Shown one piece after another: positions 7,957-15,806 of a DNA stretch of 39,529 bases. The notes under the pieces were generated by a model. That model was not told the origin of the DNA. It ran no database searches and worked only from the letters and a program-made list of their open reading frames with translations. This DNA is from Acidobacteriota bacterium (GTDB lineage: Bacteria > Acidobacteriota > Polarisedimenticolia > Polarisedimenticolales > Polarisedimenticolaceae): contig WVWW01000001.1 in assembly GCA_011773795.1 (NCBI GenBank), forward strand, positions 15,646-55,174, in the 5' to 3' direction. Both the position numbers and the translations under genes were made by a program. Position 1 is the stretch's first letter. Each line of letters opens with the position of its first letter.

Positions 7957-10055
7957 GCCGAGGCCTCCCGCGCGGGCGCACCAAGCGCCGTCGATTCGCC
8001 CGCGTCAGGCAACGACCCCGCGTTCCTCGAGAACCCGATCACGAGCAGGCTCGAAACCGCCATGGCGGTCGCCGCAAAAACGGGGTGCAGACGGCCGCTA
8101 AGCGCGAGGGCCACGCCGACCGCGTTGTAGCCGGCGGCCCAGGCGATCGAGATGGCGAGCCGGCGGCGTGCGTCGCGTGCGATGGCGATCGCATCGGGGA
8201 TCAGCGCCAAGCTGTCCCGCAGCAGCAGCACCCCGCCGGCCTGCTTCGAGAGGTCGCTAGCCGAGGCGACCGCAAAGCCCGCGTCGGCCTGCGCCAGCGC
8301 GGCGGCATCGTTGATCCCGTCGCCGACCATGGCGACCGTTCCGCGATGCGGCTCGGCGACGGCCCGGCGGATCCGATCGACCTTGTCCTGCGGGAGAAGG
8401 TTGCCGTCGATCGAGATACCCAGCTTTTCTCCGAGGCACCGCGAGCGATCCTCGGTGTCGCCGCTCAGCCCGGAGACCCGGACGCCGAGCTCGGCGAGGC
8501 GTTCCAGCGCTGCGTTCGCTTCCGGTCGCGGCGGGTCCCAGACGATCGCGGAGGCCAAGATGTCTCCGTCTGCCAACAGATAAACCCGCGGCCCGCCTCG
8601 GTCGAATGGAGGATCGAGCCCGATCGATTCGAGTAGCCGGGCGCCGCCGAGCAGGAAACGGCGGCCGTCGACCACGGCCTCCACGCCGCGTCCGGGCAAC
8701 ACGCGATAGGCATCCACCGGGCGGGGCCGAACACCACGCTCGGCCGCGTACTGGACCATCCCGCCCGCGATGGGATGATCGCCGTGGGCTCCGATCGAGG
8801 CGAGCAACTCGATGGTCTCGTCCGGGTGCGCGGTATCGGCAACGAAAACGGCCTCAATTGTGCTCGTCGCACCGGTCAACGTTCCGGTCTTGTCGATGTA
8901 CATCCGCTTCAACCGCGAGACCTGTTCGACCATGGTCGGGGAGGCGAAGACGATGCCGCGTCGCGCCGCGCGGCGGATCGCGGCGGCCATGATCAGCCCG
9001 GGCCCGATGGCCAGCGCGCAGGGGCAGGCGATCAGCAGCACGCTGAGTCCGCGCATCAGACCGTCGTCCGCCGCACCGCGTCGGGCAAAGGCGATCGTGA
9101 CGGCCAGGGCGATCACGACGACCGCCGGAGCAAGGACTCGGGCGACGGTATCGGCGGTCCGTACCGCGGGGAAGCGGTGCTCGAGGGCTTCGCGAAGCAA
9201 GCGGTCAACGTGTGCCAGTAGTCGCTCCGACGCCACGTGCTCGGCACGTACGCGCAGCATCCCGTCGATCGCGATCGAGCCGGCAAACACCCGATCCCCG
9301 ATCGACAAGGATGCGGCGTGCGGCTCGCCGGTGATCCCGCTCGCATCAACGAAGCTGCAGCCCCCCTCGATCACCCCATCGACCGGAACGACCTGGCCCG
9401 GCCGAACGCAGACGACGTCCCCGATCCGCAGTGCCGCGGTCTCGATCTCGAACTGCCTACCGTCACGGACCACGTCGATGCGGTCGGGAAGCTCGGTGAG
9501 CGCCGCGGTCAGTTCGACGGAAGCGCGCCGCTTGGCCCGCGCCTCGAGGTTCTTGCCGATCGTCACGACCACGAGCACCATCGTGACGGTGTCGTAGTAG
9601 ATCGGGTCGATTCCGGCCAGCGTGTGCCAGGCGCTGAGCACGAACGCGGCGAACACGCCCGCGCAGACGAGTGTCCGCGCGTTGATCCAGCCTAAGCGTC
9701 CGGCGCCGTCGTGCAATGCGTCGAGAAACATCGGCAACCCGAGTGTCGCGACCACCACGCTCGTCAGGAACAGCAGCAGGTACTCGAAGAGCTCGGCAAC
9801 CGAGCCCCAGATCCCGGTCGGTACGGCCGCCTGCCCGAAGACACCGGGGCCGTAGTAAGCGAAGCTCAGCGCCATCACGTTCAGCGCCGTGAACAACCCG
9901 ACGAAGAGCTGCACGCGGAGCCGTGGGAGCGGGCCGCTTTCGCCGTCCGCGGCCGCCGGCCGCACGACACCGTGGACGACGCGGCAGCCGAAGCAACAAA
10001 ACTCATCGTTGCGCCGCGGCGGCACGGGGAGACCGCAATGCAGGCAGGTCCTCAT
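7953..10055 (-). CDS. ccoI: Copper-type P1B ATPase (CcoI/FixI-like)
   Basis: A 700-residue metal pump that would supply copper for cbb3 oxidase assembly. The N-terminus has CLHCG and CCFGC cysteine pairs, as in the metal-binding domain preceding CcoI-type ATPases. The order of motifs is complete: ITGEP (actuator), ACPCALAIGP (copper-type membrane site), DKTGTLTG (phosphorylation), DHPIAGG (nucleotide domain) and VGDGINDAAALAQADAG (hinge). A typical GMTCXXC heavy-metal-associated domain is absent between the cysteine domain and the first helix, making it shorter than the usual about 800 residues. It lies three bases downstream of a 42-residue membrane protein gene within the oxidase operon. 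Confidence 0.9.
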   Translation of the reverse strand: MRTCLHCGLPVPPRRNDEFCCFGCRVVHGVVRPAAADGESGPLPRLRVQLFVGLFTALNVMALSFAYYGPGVFGQAAVPTGIWGSVAELFEYLLLFLTSVVVATLGLPMFLDALHDGAGRLGWINARTLVCAGVFAAFVLSAWHTLAGIDPIYYDTVTMVLVVVTIGKNLEARAKRRASVELTAALTELPDRIDVVRDGRQFEIETAALRIGDVVCVRPGQVVPVDGVIEGGCSFVDASGITGEPHAASLSIGDRVFAGSIAIDGMLRVRAEHVASERLLAHVDRLLREALEHRFPAVRTADTVARVLAPAVVVIALAVTIAFARRGAADDGLMRGLSVLLIACPCALAIGPGLIMAAAIRRAARRGIVFASPTMVEQVSRLKRMYIDKTGTLTGATSTIEAVFVADTAHPDETIELLASIGAHGDHPIAGGMVQYAAERGVRPRPVDAYRVLPGRGVEAVVDGRRFLLGGARLLESIGLDPPFDRGGPRVYLLADGDILASAIVWDPPRPEANAALERLAELGVRVSGLSGDTEDRSRCLGEKLGISIDGNLLPQDKVDRIRRAVAEPHRGTVAMVGDGINDAAALAQADAGFAVASASDLSKQAGGVLLLRDSLALIPDAIAIARDARRRLAISIAWAAGYNAVGVALALSGRLHPVFAATAMAVSSLLVIGFSRNAGSLPDAGESTALGAPAREASA

Positions 10056-10058
10056 GCC

Positions 10059-10187
10059 CTAAAAAAGCAGATGCTTGATCAGGTAGATCACACCGCCCGT
10101 GAAGAACGCGATCCAGATCAACGTCACGTACCAGGGAAAGGAATAACCCTGGTAGCTCAGGTACTTGTGCAGTTTGAACGGTTTCAT
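10059..10187 (-). CDS. 42-residue membrane protein in cbb3 operon
   Basis: A very small protein starting MKPFKLHKYL, with one transmembrane helix (about 20-39, WYVTLIWIAFFTGGVIYLI) and a short tail. The ATG overlaps the stop of the upstream gene (ATGA), and a GGGAG sequence lies about ten bases before it, so this start is favoured over a longer frame. Position and size are like CcoQ or CcoS, but the sequence is not clearly either. A role as oxidase subunit or assembly factor is inferred from the operon only. Confidence 0.65.
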   Translation of the reverse strand: MKPFKLHKYLSYQGYSFPWYVTLIWIAFFTGGVIYLIKHLLF

Positions 10188-10531
10188 CGTTGCTGCTCCC
10201 GTTCCCACTCCAGGTCCCACTTTCGGTTCTGCTCCAGCATGCGGTACTTCGGCGCTTCGACGTTGCGGAACTGTCCCCGCGAATGGGCCCAGATGAACAG
10301 TGCAGCGAACCCCGCAGCGATGCACAGGTAATTCAGTACCGGGATCAGGAACGAGCCCAGCGCCGCGGCGCCCTCACGCGTCGCGGTGACGTAAAAGTCG
10401 ATCAGTTTCATGATGAACGCCGTTCCCGCAGTCAAGACCATCAGGATGCTGAAGACCCACAGGAACAGACGTGGCGCACGTGAGCGATCACGATCGACCG
10501 GTTGCGGCTTGACGGATTCGAGTCTCATCAT
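10184..10531 (-). CDS. Two-helix membrane protein in cbb3 operon
   Basis: About 115 residues with two predicted helices: LFLWVFSILMVLTAGTAFIMKLI and SFLIPVLNYLCIAAGFAALFIW. A charged C-terminus follows, ending in REQQR. Two adjacent ATG codons (10531 and 10528) follow an AGGAG site located at the end of ccoO; either may be used. The gene starts five bases after ccoO and overlaps the 42-residue gene downstream. It might correspond in place to CcoH/FixH, but the two-helix pattern differs, and the family is not recognised. Confidence 0.65.
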   Translation of the reverse strand: MMRLESVKPQPVDRDRSRAPRLFLWVFSILMVLTAGTAFIMKLIDFYVTATREGAAALGSFLIPVLNYLCIAAGFAALFIWAHSRGQFRNVEAPKYRMLEQNRKWDLEWEREQQR

Positions 10532-10535
10532 CGCG

Positions 10536-11261
10536 CTACTCCTCGCCCCAGAAATCGTCTTCACCGCCGTCGTCGGTCTGTTCGACCTCCGCGCCGGGCA
10601 CCGCCGGCAGGACCGGCGCACGGTAATCGGCGGCAAGCGCCTCGAGGTCGTACAGCGTCTCGTCGCCGCGCGGAAGCCAGCTGCCCAACCACTGCACGTA
10701 AGTGATGATCGAGAGCCCTTTCTTGTTGGGCGTGAGGCCGTCGGCCTCGTAGAACCACGGATAGGCCGGCATCACGCTTCCGGGGTTGACGTCCGGCGGG
10801 TTGTAGAAGTGCGCCACGTGCCAGTCGTTGGACTGCCGGCCGCCGCGGCGGATCAGGTCCGGGCCGATGCGCCGCGTGCCCCACAGCGGCGGCATGTTCA
10901 GCTCGTTGTGGTACTCCTCGGGGAAGCTCTTGCGGCCGTAGCGCGCCTCGTCGTTGCCCCACGGCCGGACCTGCTGCGAGTGGCAGTGCCAGCAGGCCTC
11001 GCCGATGTAGGTCCGGTGTCCCGTCCGCAGCGCCTCGGCGAACGCCTCGGTCTGCGACATCCCCGGGAACGCCTTCGCGTAGGCGTCGGGGTACTGTTCA
11101 CTCAGCAACGCGAACTCGAACGGCGGCTTCTGAGCCAGCTGTTCGACGGTGCGCACGTCGAGGTCCTTGACGGCGAGCATCGGGATCGCCCCGCTGATCA
11201 GGAAGGCCAGCGCGAAGAAGAACAGGCCCGCCACGAGGAAGACAAAGCTAAATCGTTCCAA
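10536..11261 (-). CDS. ccoO: cbb3-type cytochrome c oxidase subunit II (CcoO/FixO-like)
   Basis: A 241-residue membrane-anchored monohaem cytochrome c that passes electrons to CcoN. TTG at 11261 is chosen as start: AGGAGG sits seven bases upstream, and the protein then begins directly with its anchor helix (residues 4-30). CWHCH at 90-94 followed by SQQVRPW is the family signature. GTRRIGPDL and the Met-containing SVMPAYPW segment (axial ligand region) are also conserved. The start lies 14 bases inside ccoN. In Proteobacteria ccoO normally directly follows ccoN, as here. Confidence 0.92.
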   Translation of the reverse strand: MERFSFVFLVAGLFFFALAFLISGAIPMLAVKDLDVRTVEQLAQKPPFEFALLSEQYPDAYAKAFPGMSQTEAFAEALRTGHRTYIGEACWHCHSQQVRPWGNDEARYGRKSFPEEYHNELNMPPLWGTRRIGPDLIRRGGRQSNDWHVAHFYNPPDVNPGSVMPAYPWFYEADGLTPNKKGLSIITYVQWLGSWLPRGDETLYDLEALAADYRAPVLPAVPGAEVEQTDDGGEDDFWGEE

Positions 11262-12663
11262 CGCTGGCCTCCTCTCCCTGCTCCTCGTAAGGCGCGTATT
11301 CGAAATCCGCGTGTGCCGCACGCGAGGCGACAACCGTCATCACCATGTTGGTCGCGAGGCAACCCACGCCGGCGATGATCGCGAACCCCATCGTGGTGCG
11401 GACGAACCAGAACGGCCGCATGGCCTCCAGGATCGTCTCGCGCGGCACGAGGTTGAGCGACATGAAGCCCTCGAGCAGTCCGCCGGCGGTGAGCGTCAGG
11501 AACATGCCCGACAGGCCGATTGCCGTGGTCCAGAACGAAATGCTGCGCAGCTTCAGGCTCCACCACTCGCGCCCGGTCAGCTTGGGCCACAGGTGCTCGA
11601 TCATGCCGAAGATCCAGAAGCTGAAGACGCCGAACATCACCAGGTGCGCGTGGCCCACGACCCAGTCGGTGAAGTGGATCACCTGCTGGAAGGTCAGCGT
11701 GACCTGGAACGCGCACTGCAGGCAGGTGATGAAGTAGTTCAGCGCCCCGACCCAGAACCAGCGGATCGGGATGCTGCGCTTCAGCGAGCCCTCGCTGCCC
11801 TTCCAGGTCATGAAGAAGTTGATGATCACCGTGGTGACGACGATCTCGATGGCGATCGTGCTGATCACCGCGCTGTACTGCGCGAACATCGGGATCGGCG
11901 AGCCGAGGAAGTGGTGCACGCCCTGCAGCGGGTAGAAGAAGGCCAGGCCCCAGAAGCCGACCAGCGACAGCGCGTGCGACCAGATCGGCTTCCGCAGGAT
12001 GATCGGCACGAAGAAGTACATCATGCCCCAGCCCATCGGCGTGACCCACAGCCCGACCAGGTCGTGGATGTACAGACCGAGCAGCGGCCCCGCGGCGTTG
12101 CCCGCAACGAGATACTGCGGGATGAAGTTGCCCATGATGTACGTCAGGCCGAGCCAGACGAACCCCGCCGAGAAGTACCACAGCGAGACGTACAGCGAGC
12201 GTTCCTTGGTCTTGACGATCGGCGTGTAGAACTGGATCCAGACCAGGATCGCGCCGACCACGACCAGCGGGTCGACCCACACCGGCGTCTCGCCCCACTC
12301 GACGGCCTGCGCCTGCCCGAGGTGCAGCCCGACGTAGGTCGCGAGCACGATCGCGTTCCAGGCGACGAGGATCGTCCACCCGAGCCGGCGCGAAGCGACG
12401 CGCACTCCGGTGAGCCGCGGGACCGTCCAGTACAGCATGGCGAAGAACGCGTTGGTCAGGAACCCGAAGGCGATCAGGTTGGTGTGGATCATGCGGATGC
12501 GACCGGGCGAGAGGACCTCGATCTTCGGCAGCGGCCAGTGTTGCAGCAGCTGGAGCGAGTAGAGCAGCCCCGCGAACAACGAGATGCACAACCACAGCAT
12601 CGCGGTGGAGAGGTGCCAGCGCACCATCGCCCCGTGCACCAGCGGTGAATCGTTTCGTGTCAT
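11248..12663 (-). CDS. ccoN: cbb3-type cytochrome c oxidase subunit I (CcoN/FixN)
   Basis: A 471-residue, about 12-helix haem-copper oxidase that reduces oxygen at the inner membrane. Expected ligands are visible: His60 for the low-spin haem, His200 and His250-His251 for CuB, Tyr244 six residues before the His pair (the crosslinked Tyr of C-type oxidases), and His338/His340 in VVGHAHLVMFG for the two haems. The SGALGW sequence usual after the last His pair is replaced by LVMFGV, so this is a divergent C-family member. The presence of the Tyr argues for an oxidase over a nitric oxide reductase. It overlaps both neighbours by 4 and 14 bases. Confidence 0.92.
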   Translation of the reverse strand: MTRNDSPLVHGAMVRWHLSTAMLWLCISLFAGLLYSLQLLQHWPLPKIEVLSPGRIRMIHTNLIAFGFLTNAFFAMLYWTVPRLTGVRVASRRLGWTILVAWNAIVLATYVGLHLGQAQAVEWGETPVWVDPLVVVGAILVWIQFYTPIVKTKERSLYVSLWYFSAGFVWLGLTYIMGNFIPQYLVAGNAAGPLLGLYIHDLVGLWVTPMGWGMMYFFVPIILRKPIWSHALSLVGFWGLAFFYPLQGVHHFLGSPIPMFAQYSAVISTIAIEIVVTTVIINFFMTWKGSEGSLKRSIPIRWFWVGALNYFITCLQCAFQVTLTFQQVIHFTDWVVGHAHLVMFGVFSFWIFGMIEHLWPKLTGREWWSLKLRSISFWTTAIGLSGMFLTLTAGGLLEGFMSLNLVPRETILEAMRPFWFVRTTMGFAIIAGVGCLATNMVMTVVASRAAHADFEYAPYEEQGEEASVGTI

Positions 12664-13715
12664 GGAGTCGCTCCCCCTGCCGGCCGGCCCAGCACGGCCT
12701 CGGCGGTCGTTTCGGCGTCTCGCAACGAGCGGATATAGCCCACGAGATCCCAGCTGTTACGCTCACCCAGCGTCCGCTGTTGCTCGAGCGGCAGCTCGAA
12801 AACCGCCGCAACGGTTTCGGGGAAGTCGGCGAGCGCGGGTCCGAGCCGTTCCAGCTCGCCCCGCTCGAGCAGCCCTTCCTGCGGCGGGAACCCCTGCTGC
12901 GCCACGGTCATCAGGGTCGTCCCGTCGAACGACGGCATGATGCTGCGCAGGCCGGTGTGGAACGTGCGATAGATGTCCTCCGGCGTGTTGCCCGTCTTGA
13001 GCGAACCGCGTGTGAAATCGAACGCCTTCTGCGAGTTGCCCCACGCGTCGACGTACTCGGTCTGGGTCGCACCGCGGCCGCTTCCGTCGGTGCCGTGGCA
13101 CTGCGTGCACTGCATCGCGACGTAGACGATGCGACCGCGGTCGATGCGCCGCTGGGAATCCACGTCGGCGGGGGCGCGCGGGCTGGCGACGACGACGCGA
13201 CGGCCGGCCTCGTCCTCCCACGCCGGGTACATCCGCTTGATGTACTCGATGACCGCGAGCTTGTCGCGGTGCGGCATCAACGGGAAGCCGGGCATGCTCA
13301 CGCCGGACAGCCCGCGCGTGATCGTCCGGTAGAGGTCCGCCTCCATCGGCAGGCTGCCCGAGTCGGTCGAGCGGAACTTGTAGACCCCGCTGGTGAAATC
13401 GCGCGGCTGGGTGATCAGCCGAACCGCCGCCGGACCGTCGCCCTGTCCGTTCTCTCCGTGGCAGCCGACGCAGTATTTTGCGTAGACCTCGCGCCCGCGT
13501 TGCAGCATGTTGAGCCGTCGGTTGTAAGCGACGAAGTCGCCCGGCTCGAGCGTCTCCCAGCGGCGCGGGTAGTCGAGCGGATCCGAGGTGTCGGTGGTCG
13601 CGAGCGCTTCGATCGGGTCGGCCTCCTCGGCCGGCTCCGCCTCGGGTGACGCGCAACCCGCGAGAATCATGCAGATGGCGGCCGGTAGCAGAGCAAAGCG
13701 GGTCCGGCGACTCAT
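12660..13715 (-). CDS. Dihaem cytochrome c lipoprotein, probable CcoP substitute
   Basis: A 351-residue exported protein. The ATG at 13715 overlaps the stop of the upstream gene and begins a lipoprotein signal with the lipobox LAGC (Cys21). Two CXXCH sites are present: CVGCH at 82-86 (with HGENGQGDGP following) and CTQCH at 203-207. PGFPLM and IMPSF are likely distal Met regions. In classic ccoNOQP operons a dihaem CcoP follows ccoO; here a dihaem protein with a lipid anchor precedes ccoN and no CcoP is seen. Serving as electron donor or third subunit of the oxidase is inferred from this arrangement. Confidence 0.85.
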   Translation of the reverse strand: MSRRTRFALLPAAICMILAGCASPEAEPAEEADPIEALATTDTSDPLDYPRRWETLEPGDFVAYNRRLNMLQRGREVYAKYCVGCHGENGQGDGPAAVRLITQPRDFTSGVYKFRSTDSGSLPMEADLYRTITRGLSGVSMPGFPLMPHRDKLAVIEYIKRMYPAWEDEAGRRVVVASPRAPADVDSQRRIDRGRIVYVAMQCTQCHGTDGSGRGATQTEYVDAWGNSQKAFDFTRGSLKTGNTPEDIYRTFHTGLRSIMPSFDGTTLMTVAQQGFPPQEGLLERGELERLGPALADFPETVAAVFELPLEQQRTLGERNSWDLVGYIRSLRDAETTAEAVLGRPAGGATP

Positions 13716-14323
13716 CGTCGGCCCCCCGCCGGCTCGAACCGGCCCCAGTACTCGCCGACCCAGATCGTCCAGGCGAACGCCAGATGCGTCAGCGCCGCGA
13801 CCCAGAACGGGATCTCGTCGACGATCCAGCGCCCGCCGAGCAGCACCGGCTGGAGCCAGCTCAGGATCAGGTAGAAGTTGACGATCCACAGGCCCAACCC
13901 GAGCGCCGTGGCGACGAGGAACATTTTCGTCGGGCCATCCGGGCGGAAGGTCCGCAGCACCAGGTGGAACCCGATGCCCAGGATTGCGCCGGTGATCAGG
14001 TACAACCCGGCGCCGACGGACAGCGCCAGACCCTCCTCCGCCGTCAGCGCGCGCTCGCCCATCGGGAAGGTCAGGTAGACGCGGATCAGCTGCATCGACG
14101 GTTGCCCGAACAGCGGTGCGCCGACGACGTTGAAGCCGAGGCTGACCAGGGCAGCGAGTCCGCCGAGCGTGATCCCGACGACGAGATGCCAGAGCAGGTA
14201 AAAGCCCTGCGGCGGCCAACCGCCGGTGTCCTCCTCGCGCCCCTCGCTCTCGAGCCGCCGGATCGCGTCGACGTGTTCCTCGATGAGTCGTTCACGCTCC
14301 TGTGGAGTACGTTGCGAACTCAT
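13712..14323 (-). CDS. Multi-helix membrane protein in cbb3 operon
   Basis: A 203-residue protein starting MSSQRTPQER, with GGAG six bases before the ATG. A charged, probably cytoplasmic N-terminus of about 40 residues is followed by four or five helices (about 47-68, 95-125, 130-155, 165-190). Several His and Trp residues occur in the helices (LLWHLVVG, ALTHLAFAW, IGFHLVLR), so haem or quinol binding is possible but not shown. The start lies 32 bases inside the upstream ferredoxin gene. The family is not recognised; its place suggests an accessory oxidase subunit. Confidence 0.65.
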   Translation of the reverse strand: MSSQRTPQERERLIEEHVDAIRRLESEGREEDTGGWPPQGFYLLWHLVVGITLGGLAALVSLGFNVVGAPLFGQPSMQLIRVYLTFPMGERALTAEEGLALSVGAGLYLITGAILGIGFHLVLRTFRPDGPTKMFLVATALGLGLWIVNFYLILSWLQPVLLGGRWIVDEIPFWVAALTHLAFAWTIWVGEYWGRFEPAGGRR

Positions 14324-15188
14324 TTGACTCCTTTCTCTGTGCCGGCGGTCGGTGAAATCCCAGCTCCAGCGGCGCGATGCCGCCGGTTTTCTGCCGCACG
14401 ATCCACTCGCACGCACGCACGCAGTCCCCACACTCCAGGCAATGATTCCGCCCCGGCGCATCGGCGATGGAGAGTCCGCCGCGCGAAGGTATCGGCTCCG
14501 GCAACGACCGTGGGAGGAGGTCGACCGGGCAGACGTGGTCACAGAGGTTGCACTCGATGCAGGTATCTGGGCGCTGGAAGGTGATGCCGAACCAACGCGC
14601 CGGGGCAACGAACGAATAGTACAAGCCGATCGGGCAGGCCTGGCGGCAGAAACGCCAGCTCCACCAGCGGCCGTGGGCCAGCGCCAATCCCGTGCCCGAG
14701 AAGAGCGCCGCGGCTACGGCGAGTCGTTCGGCAGGAGAACCCGAGAACAGGATCCGCCAGTCGAGCCACCAGGCCAGCACGGATGCCGGCAGCAGGAGCG
14801 CGAACATCGCCGCCTGGAGTCGCCGCACCCGGAGCTGCACCCGGGTCAGTCCCGGCGTCGCCGGGTTTTCGGTCAGGCGGTGGAGTTGGCCGATCGGACA
14901 GCCCCAGCCGCAGAACATCCGTCCGGCGACGAGGTTGATCAGGAAGGTCGCCGCATAGATCAGGGAAAAAATACCTATAACGACGGCCAAAGTCAGATTG
15001 AACGGGGCACGCTCGAAGAGCACCAGATGGTTCCCGCGCCAGAGATCCAGCCGAGCCAGGCCCGACAGGGGGACCAGGAGCAGGATCCCCATCGAAACGG
15101 TCAATCCGACCAGGCGCCAGACGTTATACCGGTGGCGGGGCGCAAGCCGTCGAAACGCCTTGAGCACCTTGAGTCGCTTCGGATCCAC
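14292..15188 (-). CDS. NapH/CcoG-type membrane ferredoxin
   Basis: A 298-residue protein starting at GTG with about four helices and cytoplasmic iron-sulfur domains. FCGWGCPIG (Cys93, Cys97) and CRQACPIG are the paired CX3CP motifs of the NapH/NosR/CcoG family. Two ferredoxin motifs follow (CIECNLCDHVCPVD and CLECGDCVRACE), each suited to a [4Fe-4S] cluster. CcoG/FixG proteins are normally about 470 residues with a C-terminal domain; that domain is missing, so it is closer in length to NapH. A role in cupric reductase or electron-transfer steps of oxidase assembly is inferred from the operon. Confidence 0.82.
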   Translation of the reverse strand: MDPKRLKVLKAFRRLAPRHRYNVWRLVGLTVSMGILLLVPLSGLARLDLWRGNHLVLFERAPFNLTLAVVIGIFSLIYAATFLINLVAGRMFCGWGCPIGQLHRLTENPATPGLTRVQLRVRRLQAAMFALLLPASVLAWWLDWRILFSGSPAERLAVAAALFSGTGLALAHGRWWSWRFCRQACPIGLYYSFVAPARWFGITFQRPDTCIECNLCDHVCPVDLLPRSLPEPIPSRGGLSIADAPGRNHCLECGDCVRACEWIVRQKTGGIAPLELGFHRPPAQRKESNEFATYSTGA

Positions 15189-15203
15189 TGTGGCTGAACT
15201 TCC

Positions 15204-15806
15204 CTACTTCAAATCCAGCGCCATCCGCACCAGGTGCGGGAGCGAGTTGGCCTCCATCTTCTTCATGACGCGCGAACGGTGGATCTCGATGGTTCGTTCG
15301 CTGACCCCGAGGTCGTAAGCCATGACCTTGTTGGCGTGGCCTTCGACGACCAGAGCCATGACTTCTTTCTCCCGGTTGGTCAGCGTCGCGTACCTTTCCG
15401 CCAGTTTCTCACGCTCGGAGAGCGACTCCCTGGATTCCCGATCCATCCGGATCGCACGCTGAATCGTGTCGAGCAACTCCTGGTCGTCAACCGGCTTCGT
15501 GAGAAAGTCGATCGCGCCGGCCCGCATCGCGTGTACCGCGGAGTCCACCGTACCGTGACCGGTGATGAACACGATCGGCACCGTCGAACGCCGCTGATGC
15601 AACGCATCCTGCAACTCCAGGCCGCTCATCCCGGGCATGCGCAGGTCGACCACGATGCACCCCGGCAGGTCGTCTTCGAAGTTCTCCAGGAACGACTTCC
15701 CGTCGGGGAACGTCCGTGCGGTCAGCCCCACGGTCTTGAGTAGCAAGCCCAGGCTATCGCAGACGGCTTCGTCGTCATCCACGATCCAAACGACAGAATC
15801 ACTCAT
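15204..15806 (-). CDS. fixJ: FixJ-family response regulator
   Basis: A 200-residue two-domain transcription regulator. The receiver domain has the acidic pocket (DDDE at 10-13), phosphoacceptor Asp54, Thr82 and Lys104. The C-terminal LuxR/FixJ-type helix-turn-helix has TLTNREKEVMALV and VSERTIEIHRSRVMKKM. The ATG at 15806 overlaps the end of the kinase gene by eight bases and has AAGGTG six bases upstream; a GTG nine bases earlier is the alternative. It is co-transcribed between the haem-PAS kinase and the oxidase genes, so it likely activates cbb3 genes at low oxygen. Confidence 0.9.
   Translation of the reverse strand: MSDSVVWIVDDDEAVCDSLGLLLKTVGLTARTFPDGKSFLENFEDDLPGCIVVDLRMPGMSGLELQDALHQRRSTVPIVFITGHGTVDSAVHAMRAGAIDFLTKPVDDQELLDTIQRAIRMDRESRESLSEREKLAERYATLTNREKEVMALVVEGHANKVMAYDLGVSERTIEIHRSRVMKKMEANSLPHLVRMALDLK

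Noticed and set aside
10059..10325. Longer 88-residue version of the 42-residue membrane protein
   Set aside because: The extra N-terminus overlaps the preceding gene in another frame and lacks a ribosome site. The internal ATG is preceded by GGGAG and overlaps the upstream stop as elsewhere in the operon.
11149..12648. Long plus-strand frame opposite ccoN
   Set aside because: Low-complexity Arg/Glu/His composition; ccoN on the other strand carries all haem and copper ligands.
11248..12663. Nitric oxide reductase instead of cbb3 oxidase subunit I
   Set aside because: Tyr244 at the crosslink position and an adjacent CcoO favour an oxidase, although the LVMFGV sequence is unusual.
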